DNA from: JBGPJM01 sp041485385
GTDB taxonomy: Bacteria; Planctomycetota; Phycisphaerae; Phycisphaerales; UBA1924
Direction: 5' to 3'
DNA: 10,255 bases
Assembly (NCBI GenBank): GCA_041485385.1
Contig: JBGPJM010000184.1
Location: 1-10,255 of the forward strand
Part shown: positions 1 to 7,078 of the stretch, one piece after another
Layout of the letters: every line of letters begins with the position of its first letter
How positions within the stretch are numbered: the first letter of the stretch is position 1
Notes under the pieces: generated by a model
Databases searched by the model: none
What the model saw: only the letters and a program-made list of their open reading frames with translations
Told to the model about the DNA's origin: nothing
Translations under genes and position numbers: made by a program

Positions 1-694
1 CCTGCCGCCGTACGAGCCCAGGCAGGTCGTCGACCCCGACGACCCGGTGACGATCGGCGCGATGGTCGGGCCCGAGGCGTTCATGGAGGTCCGCTACCTC
101 GCGCACGCCAAGCAGATGCAGGCGCTGGAGCTGATCCCGGAGCTGGCGGCGGAGTTCAGGAGCGCCTTTGGGCGCGACTCCGGCGGCCTGCTCCACACGT
201 ACCGCACGGAGGACGCCGACACCATCGTGTGCGCGCTGGGCTCGGTCAACGGCACGATCAAGGACGCGGTCGACGAGCTGCGCAAGGACGGGGTCAGGAT
301 CGGCTCGGTAAGCCTGTGCGCGTTCCGGCCGTTCCCCAGCGCCGCGTTGCGCAAGGCGATCGGGAACGCCGCGCGCGTGATCACGATCGAGAAAAGCCTG
401 TCCGTCGGGATCGGCGGGAACGTCTCGCACAACCTCAGGATGGCCCTCCCCGAGCGGAATACGACCGTGTACACGGTGATCGCGGGGCTGGGCGGGCGCG
501 CGATCACGCGCGAGAGCCTGAAGAGGGTGTTCCGGGCCGCGAGAGAGGGGCTGCTCGAGCCCTTGAGCTTCCTCGATCTCAACCTGGGTGTCGTGAACCG
601 CCAGCTCGAGCGCGAGCGGCTGGCGCGGCGAACGGGCCCCGCGGCCGAGGCGATCCTGCGGGACATCGGTGCCGCCGCCGCGGGCGTGAGCTGA
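1..694 (+). CDS. porA: Pyruvate:ferredoxin oxidoreductase alpha subunit, C-terminal part (5' end outside window)
   Basis: The open frame enters from the left edge (first full codon at base 2) and gives 230 residues before TGA at 692-694. An internal GTG at 47 is not the real start, because PorA-like sequence continues upstream of it (a DPDDPVTIGAM segment, matching the D-P-x-x-P-V-T/x-x-G stretch of PorA). Further PorA hallmarks are YRTEDADTIVCALGSV (near nt 200-246), the FRPFP segment after the predicted strand/helix, and IAGLGGRAIT near nt 478-505. These belong to the C-terminal domain II and the following domain of two-gene PorA proteins of roughly 380-410 residues. With PorB it would oxidise pyruvate and CoA to acetyl-CoA and CO2 in the cytoplasm, passing two electrons to ferredoxin. 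The TGA stop overlaps the Shine-Dalgarno of porB, so the two are translated together. Pyruvate is the likely substrate, but a related branched-chain oxoacid cannot be excluded. A gamma (PorG) subunit is not in the window and may lie upstream or be fused to the missing N-terminus. Confidence 0.88.
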   Translation, partial: LPPYEPRQVVDPDDPVTIGAMVGPEAFMEVRYLAHAKQMQALELIPELAAEFRSAFGRDSGGLLHTYRTEDADTIVCALGSVNGTIKDAVDELRKDGVRIGSVSLCAFRPFPSAALRKAIGNAARVITIEKSLSVGIGGNVSHNLRMALPERNTTVYTVIAGLGGRAITRESLKRVFRAAREGLLEPLSFLDLNLGVVNRQLERERLARRTGPAAEAILRDIGAAAAGVS

Positions 695-703
695 GGAGAA
701 CCC

Positions 704-1711
704 ATGATCGGTCCCCTGAGAATCAAGTTCTACCAGACCGGCACCTTCACGGTGGGCAACCGGCTGCTGGACGTCTCGGTCCGGGCCGTACAGTCCGACG
801 CGAGCCGGAACAACTCGCTGAACTCCGGCCACCGCGCGTGCCAGGGGTGCGGCGAGGCGCTGGGCGCGCGGTACGCGCTGGACGCCGCCGTGCGGGCGGT
901 CAACGGCCGGCTGGTGGTGGCCAACGCCACCGGGTGCCTGGAGGTCTTCTCCAGCCCCTACCCGGAATCGTCCTGGCGCGTCGCGTGGCTGCACTCGCTC
1001 TTCGCCAACGCGCCCGCGGTGGGCACCGGCATGGCCGCGGCCATGAAGGTGAAGGGGCGGCACGATGTCCGGGTGATCGCGCAGGGCGGCGATGGCGGCA
1101 CCGTGGACATCGGCTTCGCGTGCCTCTCGGGCATGTTCGAGCGCAACGACGACGTGCTCTACATCTGCTACGACAACGAGGCGTACATGAACACGGGCGT
1201 GCAGCGGTCGTCGGCGACGCCGCCCGCGGCCCGCACGCAGACGACCCCGGCGGTCGGCCCCGAGCCGGGGAACGTCTTCGGCCAAGGCAAGAGTGTGCCG
1301 CTGATCGCGATGGCGCACGGGATCCCGTACGTGGCAACGGCGTCCGTCGCGGATCTGCGTGACCTTGAGTACAAGGTTGAGAAGGCGATGGGCATCCACG
1401 GCGCGCGATACCTGCACGTGCACGTGCCGTGCCCGCTGGGCTGGGGCTGCGGCACCGGCGACACGATCAAGGTGGCGCGCCTGGCCGCCGAGTGCGGGCT
1501 GTTCCCGATCTTTGAGGCCGAGCACGGCGAGATCACGGGGCGTCGCACGATCCGGCGGCGCCTGCCCGTCGAAGAGTACCTGAAGTTGCAGGGGCGCTTC
1601 GCGCACCTGTTCAAGGGCGGCGGCGATCCGGCGCGCGTCGCCATGATCCAGACGATCGCCGACCGCAACATCAGGCGCTTCGGGCTCTTGCCGGTGGGAG
1701 TGCCCGCGTGA
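704..1711 (+). CDS. porB: Pyruvate:ferredoxin oxidoreductase beta subunit (TPP and [4Fe-4S] binding)
   Basis: This 335-residue protein is the thiamine-diphosphate subunit that pairs with PorA. The ATG at 704 follows a strong GAGGAG (693-698) at 5-base spacing. C46 and C49 lie in HRACQGCGEALG, C78 in ATGC and C243 in PCPLGWGC; these four are placed as in PorB ligands for the proximal [4Fe-4S] cluster. The TPP/Mg signature is G-D-G-G at 129-132, ending in YDNEAYMNTG at 156-165 (N158 as metal ligand). The TPPAARTQTTP segment and the GK pair near 195 are also typical of PorB. An N-terminal arm of about 40 residues (FYQTGTFTVGNRLLD) precedes the cluster; I recall such an arm in a subset of bacterial PorB proteins. 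C249 is an extra cysteine close to C243. The gene ends in a GTGA overlap with the next flavoprotein gene, which suggests a joint complex. The family is certain; substrate choice (pyruvate versus another 2-oxoacid) is inferred. Confidence 0.92.
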   Translation: MIGPLRIKFYQTGTFTVGNRLLDVSVRAVQSDASRNNSLNSGHRACQGCGEALGARYALDAAVRAVNGRLVVANATGCLEVFSSPYPESSWRVAWLHSLFANAPAVGTGMAAAMKVKGRHDVRVIAQGGDGGTVDIGFACLSGMFERNDDVLYICYDNEAYMNTGVQRSSATPPAARTQTTPAVGPEPGNVFGQGKSVPLIAMAHGIPYVATASVADLRDLEYKVEKAMGIHGARYLHVHVPCPLGWGCGTGDTIKVARLAAECGLFPIFEAEHGEITGRRTIRRRLPVEEYLKLQGRFAHLFKGGGDPARVAMIQTIADRNIRRFGLLPVGVPA

Positions 1712-3333
1712 ACAAACCCTTCGCCATCACGCTGGATGTCGGGTCGAGCCTCGCCAACAAGACCGGCTCCTGGCGCACCGAGCGACCCGTCTACGTCGAC
1801 CGCCTGCCGCCCTGCAACGACGCGTGCCCCGCGGGAGAGAACATCCAGCGGTGGCTCTACCTCGCCGAGGAGGGGGCGTACGAGTCTGCGTGGCGTGAGA
1901 TCATGGAGAACAACCCCATGCCCGCGGTCATGGGGCGAGCCTGCTATCACCCGTGCGAGGACTGCTGCAACCGGGCGAAGCTCGACACCGCCGTGAGCAT
2001 CCACGCGGTCGAGCGGTTCCTGGGGGACCTGGCGATCAAGAACCGCTGGGCTGTGAAAGTGGACGCCGCGCCCAGCGGCAAGCGCGTGCTGATCGTCGGC
2101 GCCGGTCCGTCGGGTCTGTCGTGCGCGTACCACCTCGCGCGCCTGGGGCACGGCGTGACCGTCTTCGAGGCGGGGCCGATGGCCGGGGGCATGATGCGGT
2201 TCGGGATCCCCAAGTACCGCCTGCCGCGCGACGTGCTGGACGCGGAGATCAAGCGGATCACCGACATGGGGGTGACGATCCGCCTGAGCTTCAAGGTCAC
2301 GGACCTCGACGAGACGATGAAGACCGAGCGCTTCGACGCGGCGTTCCTGGCGGTCGGCGCGCACCTGGCGAAGCGGGCGTACATCCCGGCCGGCGACGCC
2401 TCGAAGATCCTGGATGCGCTCCAGCTTCTCCGCGGCGTCGAAGCGGGCGAGCGCCCGCTCCTGGGTCGGCGCGTGCTGGTCTACGGCGGCGGGAACACGG
2501 CGATGGATGCCGCCCGCTCGGCCAGGCGGCTCGGGGCCAGCGAGACGATCGTGGTCTACCGGCGCACGCGCGAGAAGATGCCTGCGCACGACTTCGAGGT
2601 GCAGGAGGCGATGGACGAGGGCGTCATGTTCAAGTGGCTCTCGACCATCAAGGCCGAGAGCCAGGGGACGTTCACGGTCGAGAAGATGCTCCTCGACGAG
2701 CACGGCAAGGCCAAGCCCACCGGCGAGTTCGAGACCATCGAGGCCGACTCGTGCGTGCTGGCCCTCGGGCAGGACGTGGACCTGTCGTTCCTCTCCCGGG
2801 CCGAGGGGCTCACCATCACCGACGGCGTCGTCGAGGTCGGGCCCGACATGATGACCGGACGACGCGGCGTGTTCGCGGGCGGCGACATGGTCCCGGCCGA
2901 GCGCACCGTGACGGTCGCGGTCGGGCACGGGAAGAAGGCGGCCCGGCACATCGACGCGTTCCTGCGCGGCACAACCTGCGCCCCCGCGCCCAGGCACGAG
3001 CTGGCGCGGTTCGAGCACCTGAACACCTGGTACTACACGGACGCGCCCGCGACCGTGCAGCCGGCGCTCGACGAAGTGCGCAGGCGATCGACGTTCGAGG
3101 AGGTTGTGGGAGGCCTCGACGAGTCCAACGCGCAGTTCGAGGCGCGGCGCTGCCTGTCGTGCGGCAACTGCTTCGAGTGCGACAACTGCTTCGGCGTCTG
3201 CCCGGACAACGCCGTGATCAAGCTCGGGCCGGGGAACCGGTTCCGCTTCAACTACGACTACTGCAAGGGCTGCAGCCTGTGCGCCACGGAGTGCCCGTGC
3301 GGGGCCATCCGTATGGAGCCGGAGACGATCTGA
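1708..3333 (+). CDS. GltD/DsrL-like NAD(P)H flavoprotein with C-terminal 2x[4Fe-4S] ferredoxin domain (PorAB partner)
   Basis: A 541-residue cytoplasmic iron-sulfur flavoprotein. The GTG start overlaps the porB stop by four bases, with GGGAG (1696-1700) 7 bases upstream. The N-terminal Fer4_20-type region has C36, C40, C79, C83 and C86/C87 but lacks the usual extra CxxC pair, so one [4Fe-4S] cluster is expected there. The FAD motif is VGAGPSG at 130-136. The NADPH-binding motif is GGGNTAMD at 260-267, followed by YRRTREKMPA at 284-293. The closing FAD motif is GVFAGGD at 387-393. The C-terminus is a ferredoxin: C488/C491/C494/C498 and C519/C522/C525/C529 form two CxxCxxCxxxCP sets, with extra cysteines at 482, 485 and 531. 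The order resembles DsrL and a GltD core with an added ferredoxin, as in NfnB-like enzymes. I infer that it passes electrons between PorAB and NAD(P)(H). Glutamate synthase is unlikely: no GltB large subunit is adjacent and GltD lacks the C-terminal ferredoxin. Confidence 0.85.
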   Translation: MNKPFAITLDVGSSLANKTGSWRTERPVYVDRLPPCNDACPAGENIQRWLYLAEEGAYESAWREIMENNPMPAVMGRACYHPCEDCCNRAKLDTAVSIHAVERFLGDLAIKNRWAVKVDAAPSGKRVLIVGAGPSGLSCAYHLARLGHGVTVFEAGPMAGGMMRFGIPKYRLPRDVLDAEIKRITDMGVTIRLSFKVTDLDETMKTERFDAAFLAVGAHLAKRAYIPAGDASKILDALQLLRGVEAGERPLLGRRVLVYGGGNTAMDAARSARRLGASETIVVYRRTREKMPAHDFEVQEAMDEGVMFKWLSTIKAESQGTFTVEKMLLDEHGKAKPTGEFETIEADSCVLALGQDVDLSFLSRAEGLTITDGVVEVGPDMMTGRRGVFAGGDMVPAERTVTVAVGHGKKAARHIDAFLRGTTCAPAPRHELARFEHLNTWYYTDAPATVQPALDEVRRRSTFEEVVGGLDESNAQFEARRCLSCGNCFECDNCFGVCPDNAVIKLGPGNRFRFNYDYCKGCSLCATECPCGAIRMEPETI

Positions 3334-3384
3334 TCCGCCCGCGTCGGGGCCCTGCGCCCCGCGCGTCCCCAGAGGAGTTCGCTT

Positions 3385-5103
3385 GTGACCACCATCCCGC
3401 TCGCCTCGCTGCTGGGTCCCGTCTCGCGGGACGCCCACCCGACCATGCAGGACGCCGAGGCGGTGCTCGAGGCCGAGGCGTGCCTTCAGTGCGGCGGCCC
3501 GTGCACCTCGGCGCCGTGCGTGGGCGCGTGCCCGGCCGGCATCGACATCCCCGGGTTCATCCGCGACATCGCCGAGGGCCGGCCGGTCGACGCGGCGACC
3601 AAGATCTTCGCCGACAACATCCTCGGTGGGACATGCGCGCGGGTGTGCCCGGTCGAGGTGCTCTGCGAGGGCTCGTGCGTGCTGCTGAAGGAGGGCCGGC
3701 GGGCCATCCAGATCGGGCGGCTCCAGCGGTACGCGACCGATCGCGGGCTGGAGAACGGCGCGGCGGTCGTGGCGCCCCGCCAGGACCAGCGCCGGCGCGA
3801 GAGCGTCGGCGTGATCGGCGCGGGACCCGCCGGGCTGGCGTGCGCCGCCGAACTGGCCCAGATGGGGTACCGGGTGGTCGTCTACGAGTGCCGCGACTTC
3901 CCCGGCGGGCTCGTGACGCGGGGCATCGCGCCGTACAAGCAGCAGTACCGCCCGCTGCCGGAGGAGGTCGAGCAGATCCGGCGGCTGGGGGTACAGTTGC
4001 GGTTCGGTGTCAGCGTGGGCAGCCAGATCACGGTCGCGCAGCTTCGCGAGGCGCACAACGCGATCTTCCTGGGCGTCGGCATGGGCGACGACATGCCCGC
4101 CAAAATTCCCGGCGAGTGGCTCCCCAACGTCTGGGAGTCGCTGAAGTTCATCGAGGCGCTGAAGCTGGGGCCGCAGGGCGGGCTGCGGATCGGCCGGCGC
4201 GTCGCCGTCATCGGCGGCGGCAACACGGCGATCGACGTCGCGCGCGAGGCCCTCATGCTCAGGTCCACCGAGGTCACGGGCGGCAATACGGCCGTTGACG
4301 TCGCCAGGCAGGCCGTCATGCTCGGCGCCTCCGAGGTCGTCATTCTCTATCGGCGGGGCGAGGCGGACATGCCGGCGTTCGCGCACGAGATCACCGCCGC
4401 CAAGCACGAGGGCGTGAAGATCATGACCCAGGTGGCGCCGGTGGAGTTCCTCGGGACCGACCGCGTCACGGGGGTGCGGTGCGTGCGGATGAGGCTCGGA
4501 GCGCCGGACGCGTCGGGGCGCCCGCGCCCCGAGCCGATCGCGGGGTCGGAGTTCGTGGTCGAGGCGGACACCGTCGTGAAAGCAATCGGGCAGAAGCCGC
4601 ACGCCGAGTTGTTCGCGGCGCTGGGCGTGGAGATGAAGGGGAGCGTGGTCCGGATCGACGAGGACATGCGGACAAACGTCCCCGCCTTCTTCGCGGGGGG
4701 CGACTGCGTGAACGGCGGGACCACCGTCGTGCAGGCGGTGCGGGACGGCCGCAAGGCGGCCCGCGCCATCGACCGGGCGCTGGCGGGGACGGCCCGCGTG
4801 GCGAAACCCGCGCCGCCGCCGGAACGGGTCGAGGTCGACAGCGGCATGGTCAAGCACTTCCAGGCCGATTACCGCCTGACGACCGCGCCGCGCCTGTGCA
4901 AGGGCTGCAACGTGTGCGTGACGAGTTGCCCGACGGGCACGCTCAAGCTCGACGGGATGAACCACATCGCGGTGAACGACCCGAACACCTGCGTGTTCTG
5001 CGGGCTGTGCGAGGCGCGCTGCCCGGACTTTGCGATCTGGATCGTGCGTGGAGCGTCCGAGCGGGCGAGGGTCTTCGCCCAGGAAGGCGGGCCGGTGTCA
5101 TGA
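3385..5103 (+). CDS. PreT/GltD-like NAD(P)H flavoprotein fused to a KorD-like 2x[4Fe-4S] ferredoxin domain
   Basis: A 572-residue iron-sulfur flavoprotein. The GTG at 3385 has AGAGGAG (3371-3377) at 7-base spacing, and a 51-base gap separates it from the previous gene. The N-terminus carries the full dihydropyrimidine-dehydrogenase/PreT-like set: C33xxC36, C45xxxC49P, C84xxxC88P, C94xxxC98, plus Q114 in IGRLQ, which may be the glutamine ligand seen in that family. FAD motif: GAGPAG at 145-150. NAD(P)H motif: GGGNTAID at 277-284, repeated as GGNTAVD at 299-305, an in-frame duplication (see the repeat entry), then YRRGEADMPA from 322. Second FAD motif: AFFAGGD at 434-440. The C-terminus has C505/C508/C511/C515P and C536/C539/C542/C546P and ends RCPDFAIWI, as in KorD/OorD delta subunits. 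It overlaps korA by ATGA, and no separate korD exists here, so I infer it is the delta subunit of KorABC fused to an NAD(P)H module. Whether the duplicated Rossmann motif still binds nucleotide is unknown. Confidence 0.85.
   Translation: MTTIPLASLLGPVSRDAHPTMQDAEAVLEAEACLQCGGPCTSAPCVGACPAGIDIPGFIRDIAEGRPVDAATKIFADNILGGTCARVCPVEVLCEGSCVLLKEGRRAIQIGRLQRYATDRGLENGAAVVAPRQDQRRRESVGVIGAGPAGLACAAELAQMGYRVVVYECRDFPGGLVTRGIAPYKQQYRPLPEEVEQIRRLGVQLRFGVSVGSQITVAQLREAHNAIFLGVGMGDDMPAKIPGEWLPNVWESLKFIEALKLGPQGGLRIGRRVAVIGGGNTAIDVAREALMLRSTEVTGGNTAVDVARQAVMLGASEVVILYRRGEADMPAFAHEITAAKHEGVKIMTQVAPVEFLGTDRVTGVRCVRMRLGAPDASGRPRPEPIAGSEFVVEADTVVKAIGQKPHAELFAALGVEMKGSVVRIDEDMRTNVPAFFAGGDCVNGGTTVVQAVRDGRKAARAIDRALAGTARVAKPAPPPERVEVDSGMVKHFQADYRLTTAPRLCKGCNVCVTSCPTGTLKLDGMNHIAVNDPNTCVFCGLCEARCPDFAIWIVRGASERARVFAQEGGPVS
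4213..4338 (+). repeat. In-frame 63-bp imperfect tandem duplication over the NAD(P)H-binding motif
   Basis: Codons 277-297 (nt 4213-4275) and 298-318 (nt 4276-4338) of the second flavoprotein align without gaps. The protein motifs are GGGNTAIDVAREALMLRSTEV and T-GGNTAVDVARQAVMLGASEV, with 12 of 21 residues identical and most differences conservative. At nucleotide level about half of the codons are identical and the rest differ at third or other positions, so the copies have diverged. GltD-family proteins, including the neighbouring gene at 1708, have one copy running directly into (V/I)xYRR. The second copy reads into YRR here. AAT, GTT, ATT and TAT codons cluster in and just after copy 2, which looks slightly less GC-rich than its surroundings. 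Confidence 0.85.
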
Positions 5104-6239
5104 GAGCGCAGCGGCTGGTCCAGGGCAACGAGGCGTGCGCCCACGGCGCCCTGTACGCGGGGTGCGACTTCTACGCCGGTTACCCGATCACCCCGAGCAC
5201 GGAGGTGATGGAGATTCTCTCGCTCGAGATGCCGGCGCGGGGGCGAGTGTTCATCCAGATGGAGGACGAGATCGCCTCGATCTCCGCCATCATCGGCGCC
5301 GCGTGGGGCGGGGCCAGGAGCATGACCGCCACCAGCGGCCCCGGATTCTCGCTCATGCAGGAGGGGATCGGGTACGCCGCGATCACCGAGACGCCGTGCG
5401 TGATCGTCAACTGCCAGCGCTGGGGCCCCTCGACGGGCCAGCCGACCAAGGGGGCGCAGGGGGACGTGATGCAGGCGATCTGGGGCACGCACGGTGACCA
5501 CCCGGTGATCGTGCTGACCGCTTCCAATGTGCGCGACTCGTTCGACATGACGGTGCGGGCGTTCAACCTCGCGGAGGAATACCGGGTGCCGGTGATCCTG
5601 CTCATGGACGAGGTGCTGGCGCACATGCGCGAGAACATCGACTGGCCCGAGCCGGGCGAGATCGAGGTCGTCCAGCGCAGGGCGCCGGCCGACGTGCGCT
5701 CCTTCAAGCCGTTCGCCGGCCCGGAGTTCCTGCCCTTCGGCGCGGGCGCACGCTTCCACGTCACCGGCCTGGCGCACGGGGCGGAGGGATTCGCGGTCAG
5801 CGACGAGAACGCGGCCCGCGAGCTGAGGCGGATGGTCGGCAAGGTGCGCGACCGCGTGCGCGAGCTGGCGATGTTCGACCGCTTCATGCTCGACGACGCG
5901 ACCACGGGCATCATCGCCTACGGCATCACCAGCCGCCCGGCCCAGAGCGCCGTCGAACGGCTCCGCGCCGAGGGGACGCGCGCCGGCCTGCTCAGCCTCA
6001 AGACCCTGTGGCCCTTCCCCGACCACCTCGTGCGCGAGGTGGCCGAGCGGGTCGAGACCATCATCGTTCCGGAGCTGAACATGGGGCAGCTCGTCCGCGA
6101 GATCGAGCGTGCCGCGGGGGGGCGGTGCGAGGTCGTCCCGGTCGGCCGGGTGGACGGCCACCTGCTCACGCCGGACCAGATCGCGGACGCGGCGCGTGCG
6201 CCGCGCGAGCACCTCCCCGGAAAGGCGGTGCACGCGTGA
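5100..6239 (+). CDS. korA: 2-oxoglutarate:ferredoxin oxidoreductase alpha subunit
   Basis: The 379-residue alpha subunit of a multi-subunit OFOR, predicted to convert 2-oxoglutarate and CoA to succinyl-CoA and CO2, or the reverse, with KorB, KorC and a ferredoxin-domain protein. The ATG at 5100 overlaps the preceding stop (ATGA); AGGAAGG lies about 12 bases upstream. The frame is open further upstream, but that stretch lies inside the flavoprotein gene and is not KorA-like. Hallmarks are the substrate/CoA motif YPITPST at 28-34, MEDE at 54-57, TATSGPGFSLMQE at 76-88, the CQRWGPSTGQPTKGAQGD block, and WGTHGDHP. Domain II begins around residue 268 (TTGIIAYGITSRPAQ) and ends in a WPFP segment. 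The length fits KorA proteins without a fused gamma domain. Substrate assignment is by overall resemblance to KorA; the closely related VorA-type 2-ketoisovalerate enzymes are the alternative. Confidence 0.9.
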   Translation: MRAQRLVQGNEACAHGALYAGCDFYAGYPITPSTEVMEILSLEMPARGRVFIQMEDEIASISAIIGAAWGGARSMTATSGPGFSLMQEGIGYAAITETPCVIVNCQRWGPSTGQPTKGAQGDVMQAIWGTHGDHPVIVLTASNVRDSFDMTVRAFNLAEEYRVPVILLMDEVLAHMRENIDWPEPGEIEVVQRRAPADVRSFKPFAGPEFLPFGAGARFHVTGLAHGAEGFAVSDENAARELRRMVGKVRDRVRELAMFDRFMLDDATTGIIAYGITSRPAQSAVERLRAEGTRAGLLSLKTLWPFPDHLVREVAERVETIIVPELNMGQLVREIERAAGGRCEVVPVGRVDGHLLTPDQIADAARAPREHLPGKAVHA

Positions 6240-7078
6240 GCGAGAACTATCGCAAGTTCCTCCGCACGAGCCAGCTGCCGCACGTCTGGTGCCCCGGCTG
6301 CGGCAACGGCATGATCGTCAAGGCCCTGCTCGAGGCGATCGGCGAGCTGAAGCTCGACCAGAACAAGGTCGTGGTGGTGAGCGGGATCGGCTGCTCGGGC
6401 CGGACGCCCTTCGTGCTCGACTTCAACACCATGCACACGACCCACGGGCGGGCGCTGGCCTTCGCGACGGGCATCAAGCTCGCCAGCCCCGAGCTGCGCG
6501 TGATCGTGATCATGGGCGACGGCGACGCTTCCGCGATCGGCGGCAACCACTTCATCCACGCCTGCCGGCGGAACCTCGACCTGACGGCGCTCATCTTCAA
6601 CAACGGCATCTACGGCCTGACGGGCGGGCAGCTGGCCCCGACCACGCCGACGGGCAAGCGGAGCACCACGTCGCAGGCCGGGAGCATCGAGCAGGCCTTC
6701 GACCTGGTGCGCCTGGCGCTGGGCGCCGGCGCCGGGTTCGTCGCCCGGACCACGTCCTTTGATCACAAGCAGTCGGCGTCGTTCATCAAGCGGGCGATCA
6801 TGCACCGCGGCTTCGGGGTCGTGGACATCCTGACCTCGTGCCCGACGTACTTCGGCCGGATGAACGATGTCGCCGAGCCCTACGACATGGTCCACTACCT
6901 GCGCGACACCAGCTCGCCCATGCAGGACTGCACGTGCGCCCAGAACGACGCGCCCGACACCGAGTTGATGCCCACCGGCGTCTTCCGCGACGAGGAGCGC
7001 GCCGACTACGCGTCGCTGTACCGGCAGAAGATCGCCGCGGCGAGCGGGGGGGGCGCGGGGAAAAGGAGCGCGTCGTGA
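6236..7078 (+). CDS. korB: 2-oxoglutarate:ferredoxin oxidoreductase beta subunit (TPP binding)
   Basis: The 280-residue TPP subunit of the KorABC enzyme. The GTG at 6236 overlaps the korA stop as GTGA; the purine-rich GGAAAGG ends about 9 bases upstream. C19 and C22 in WCPGCGNG, C53 in GIGCSGR and C202 in TSCP are the four expected [4Fe-4S] ligands. The TPP/Mg signature is MGDGDASAIGGNH from 93, closed by FNNGIYGLTGGQ at 121-132 and LAPTTPTG at 133-140. HTTHGRALAFATGIKLA at 67-83 is typical of KorB. Length and motif order match the short KorB family rather than the longer PorB at 704, so the window holds two distinct OFOR lineages. A run of eight G bases at 7046-7053 encodes part of a Gly-rich tail (SGGGAGKRSAS) that is probably not conserved. 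The gene overlaps korC by four bases. Confidence 0.92.
   Translation: MSENYRKFLRTSQLPHVWCPGCGNGMIVKALLEAIGELKLDQNKVVVVSGIGCSGRTPFVLDFNTMHTTHGRALAFATGIKLASPELRVIVIMGDGDASAIGGNHFIHACRRNLDLTALIFNNGIYGLTGGQLAPTTPTGKRSTTSQAGSIEQAFDLVRLALGAGAGFVARTTSFDHKQSASFIKRAIMHRGFGVVDILTSCPTYFGRMNDVAEPYDMVHYLRDTSSPMQDCTCAQNDAPDTELMPTGVFRDEERADYASLYRQKIAAASGGGAGKRSAS

Noticed and set aside
3334..3384. A possible terminator or promoter between the two flavoprotein genes
   Set aside because: The CGGGG/CCCCG hairpin (3345-3361) is short with no T-run, and no promoter-like pair is visible. The gap is most simply an intra-operon spacer with a good ribosome-binding site.
1953..4298. A 781-codon + strand frame overlapping both flavoprotein genes out of phase
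   Set aside because: Its Arg/Gly/Ala-rich translation has no family features, while the overlapped frames carry clear FAD, NAD(P)H and Fe-S motifs.
1168..4965. A 1265-codon open frame on the - strand, spanning porB to the second flavoprotein
   Set aside because: It is antisense to four well-supported genes and rich in Arg, Ala, His, Pro and Asp as expected from reading GC-rich codons backwards. It has no recognisable motif and no ribosome-binding site. It is a composition artefact.
4479..5099. An upstream extension of korA to a GTG at 4479
   Set aside because: The extension is the out-of-frame reading of the flavoprotein gene. KorA homology begins at the ATG at 5100, and the ATGA overlap matches the style of the operon.
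1708..5103. Annotation of the two flavoproteins as glutamate synthase small subunits
   Set aside because: No gltB is adjacent, both carry C-terminal ferredoxin domains absent from GltD, and they sit inside an OFOR operon.
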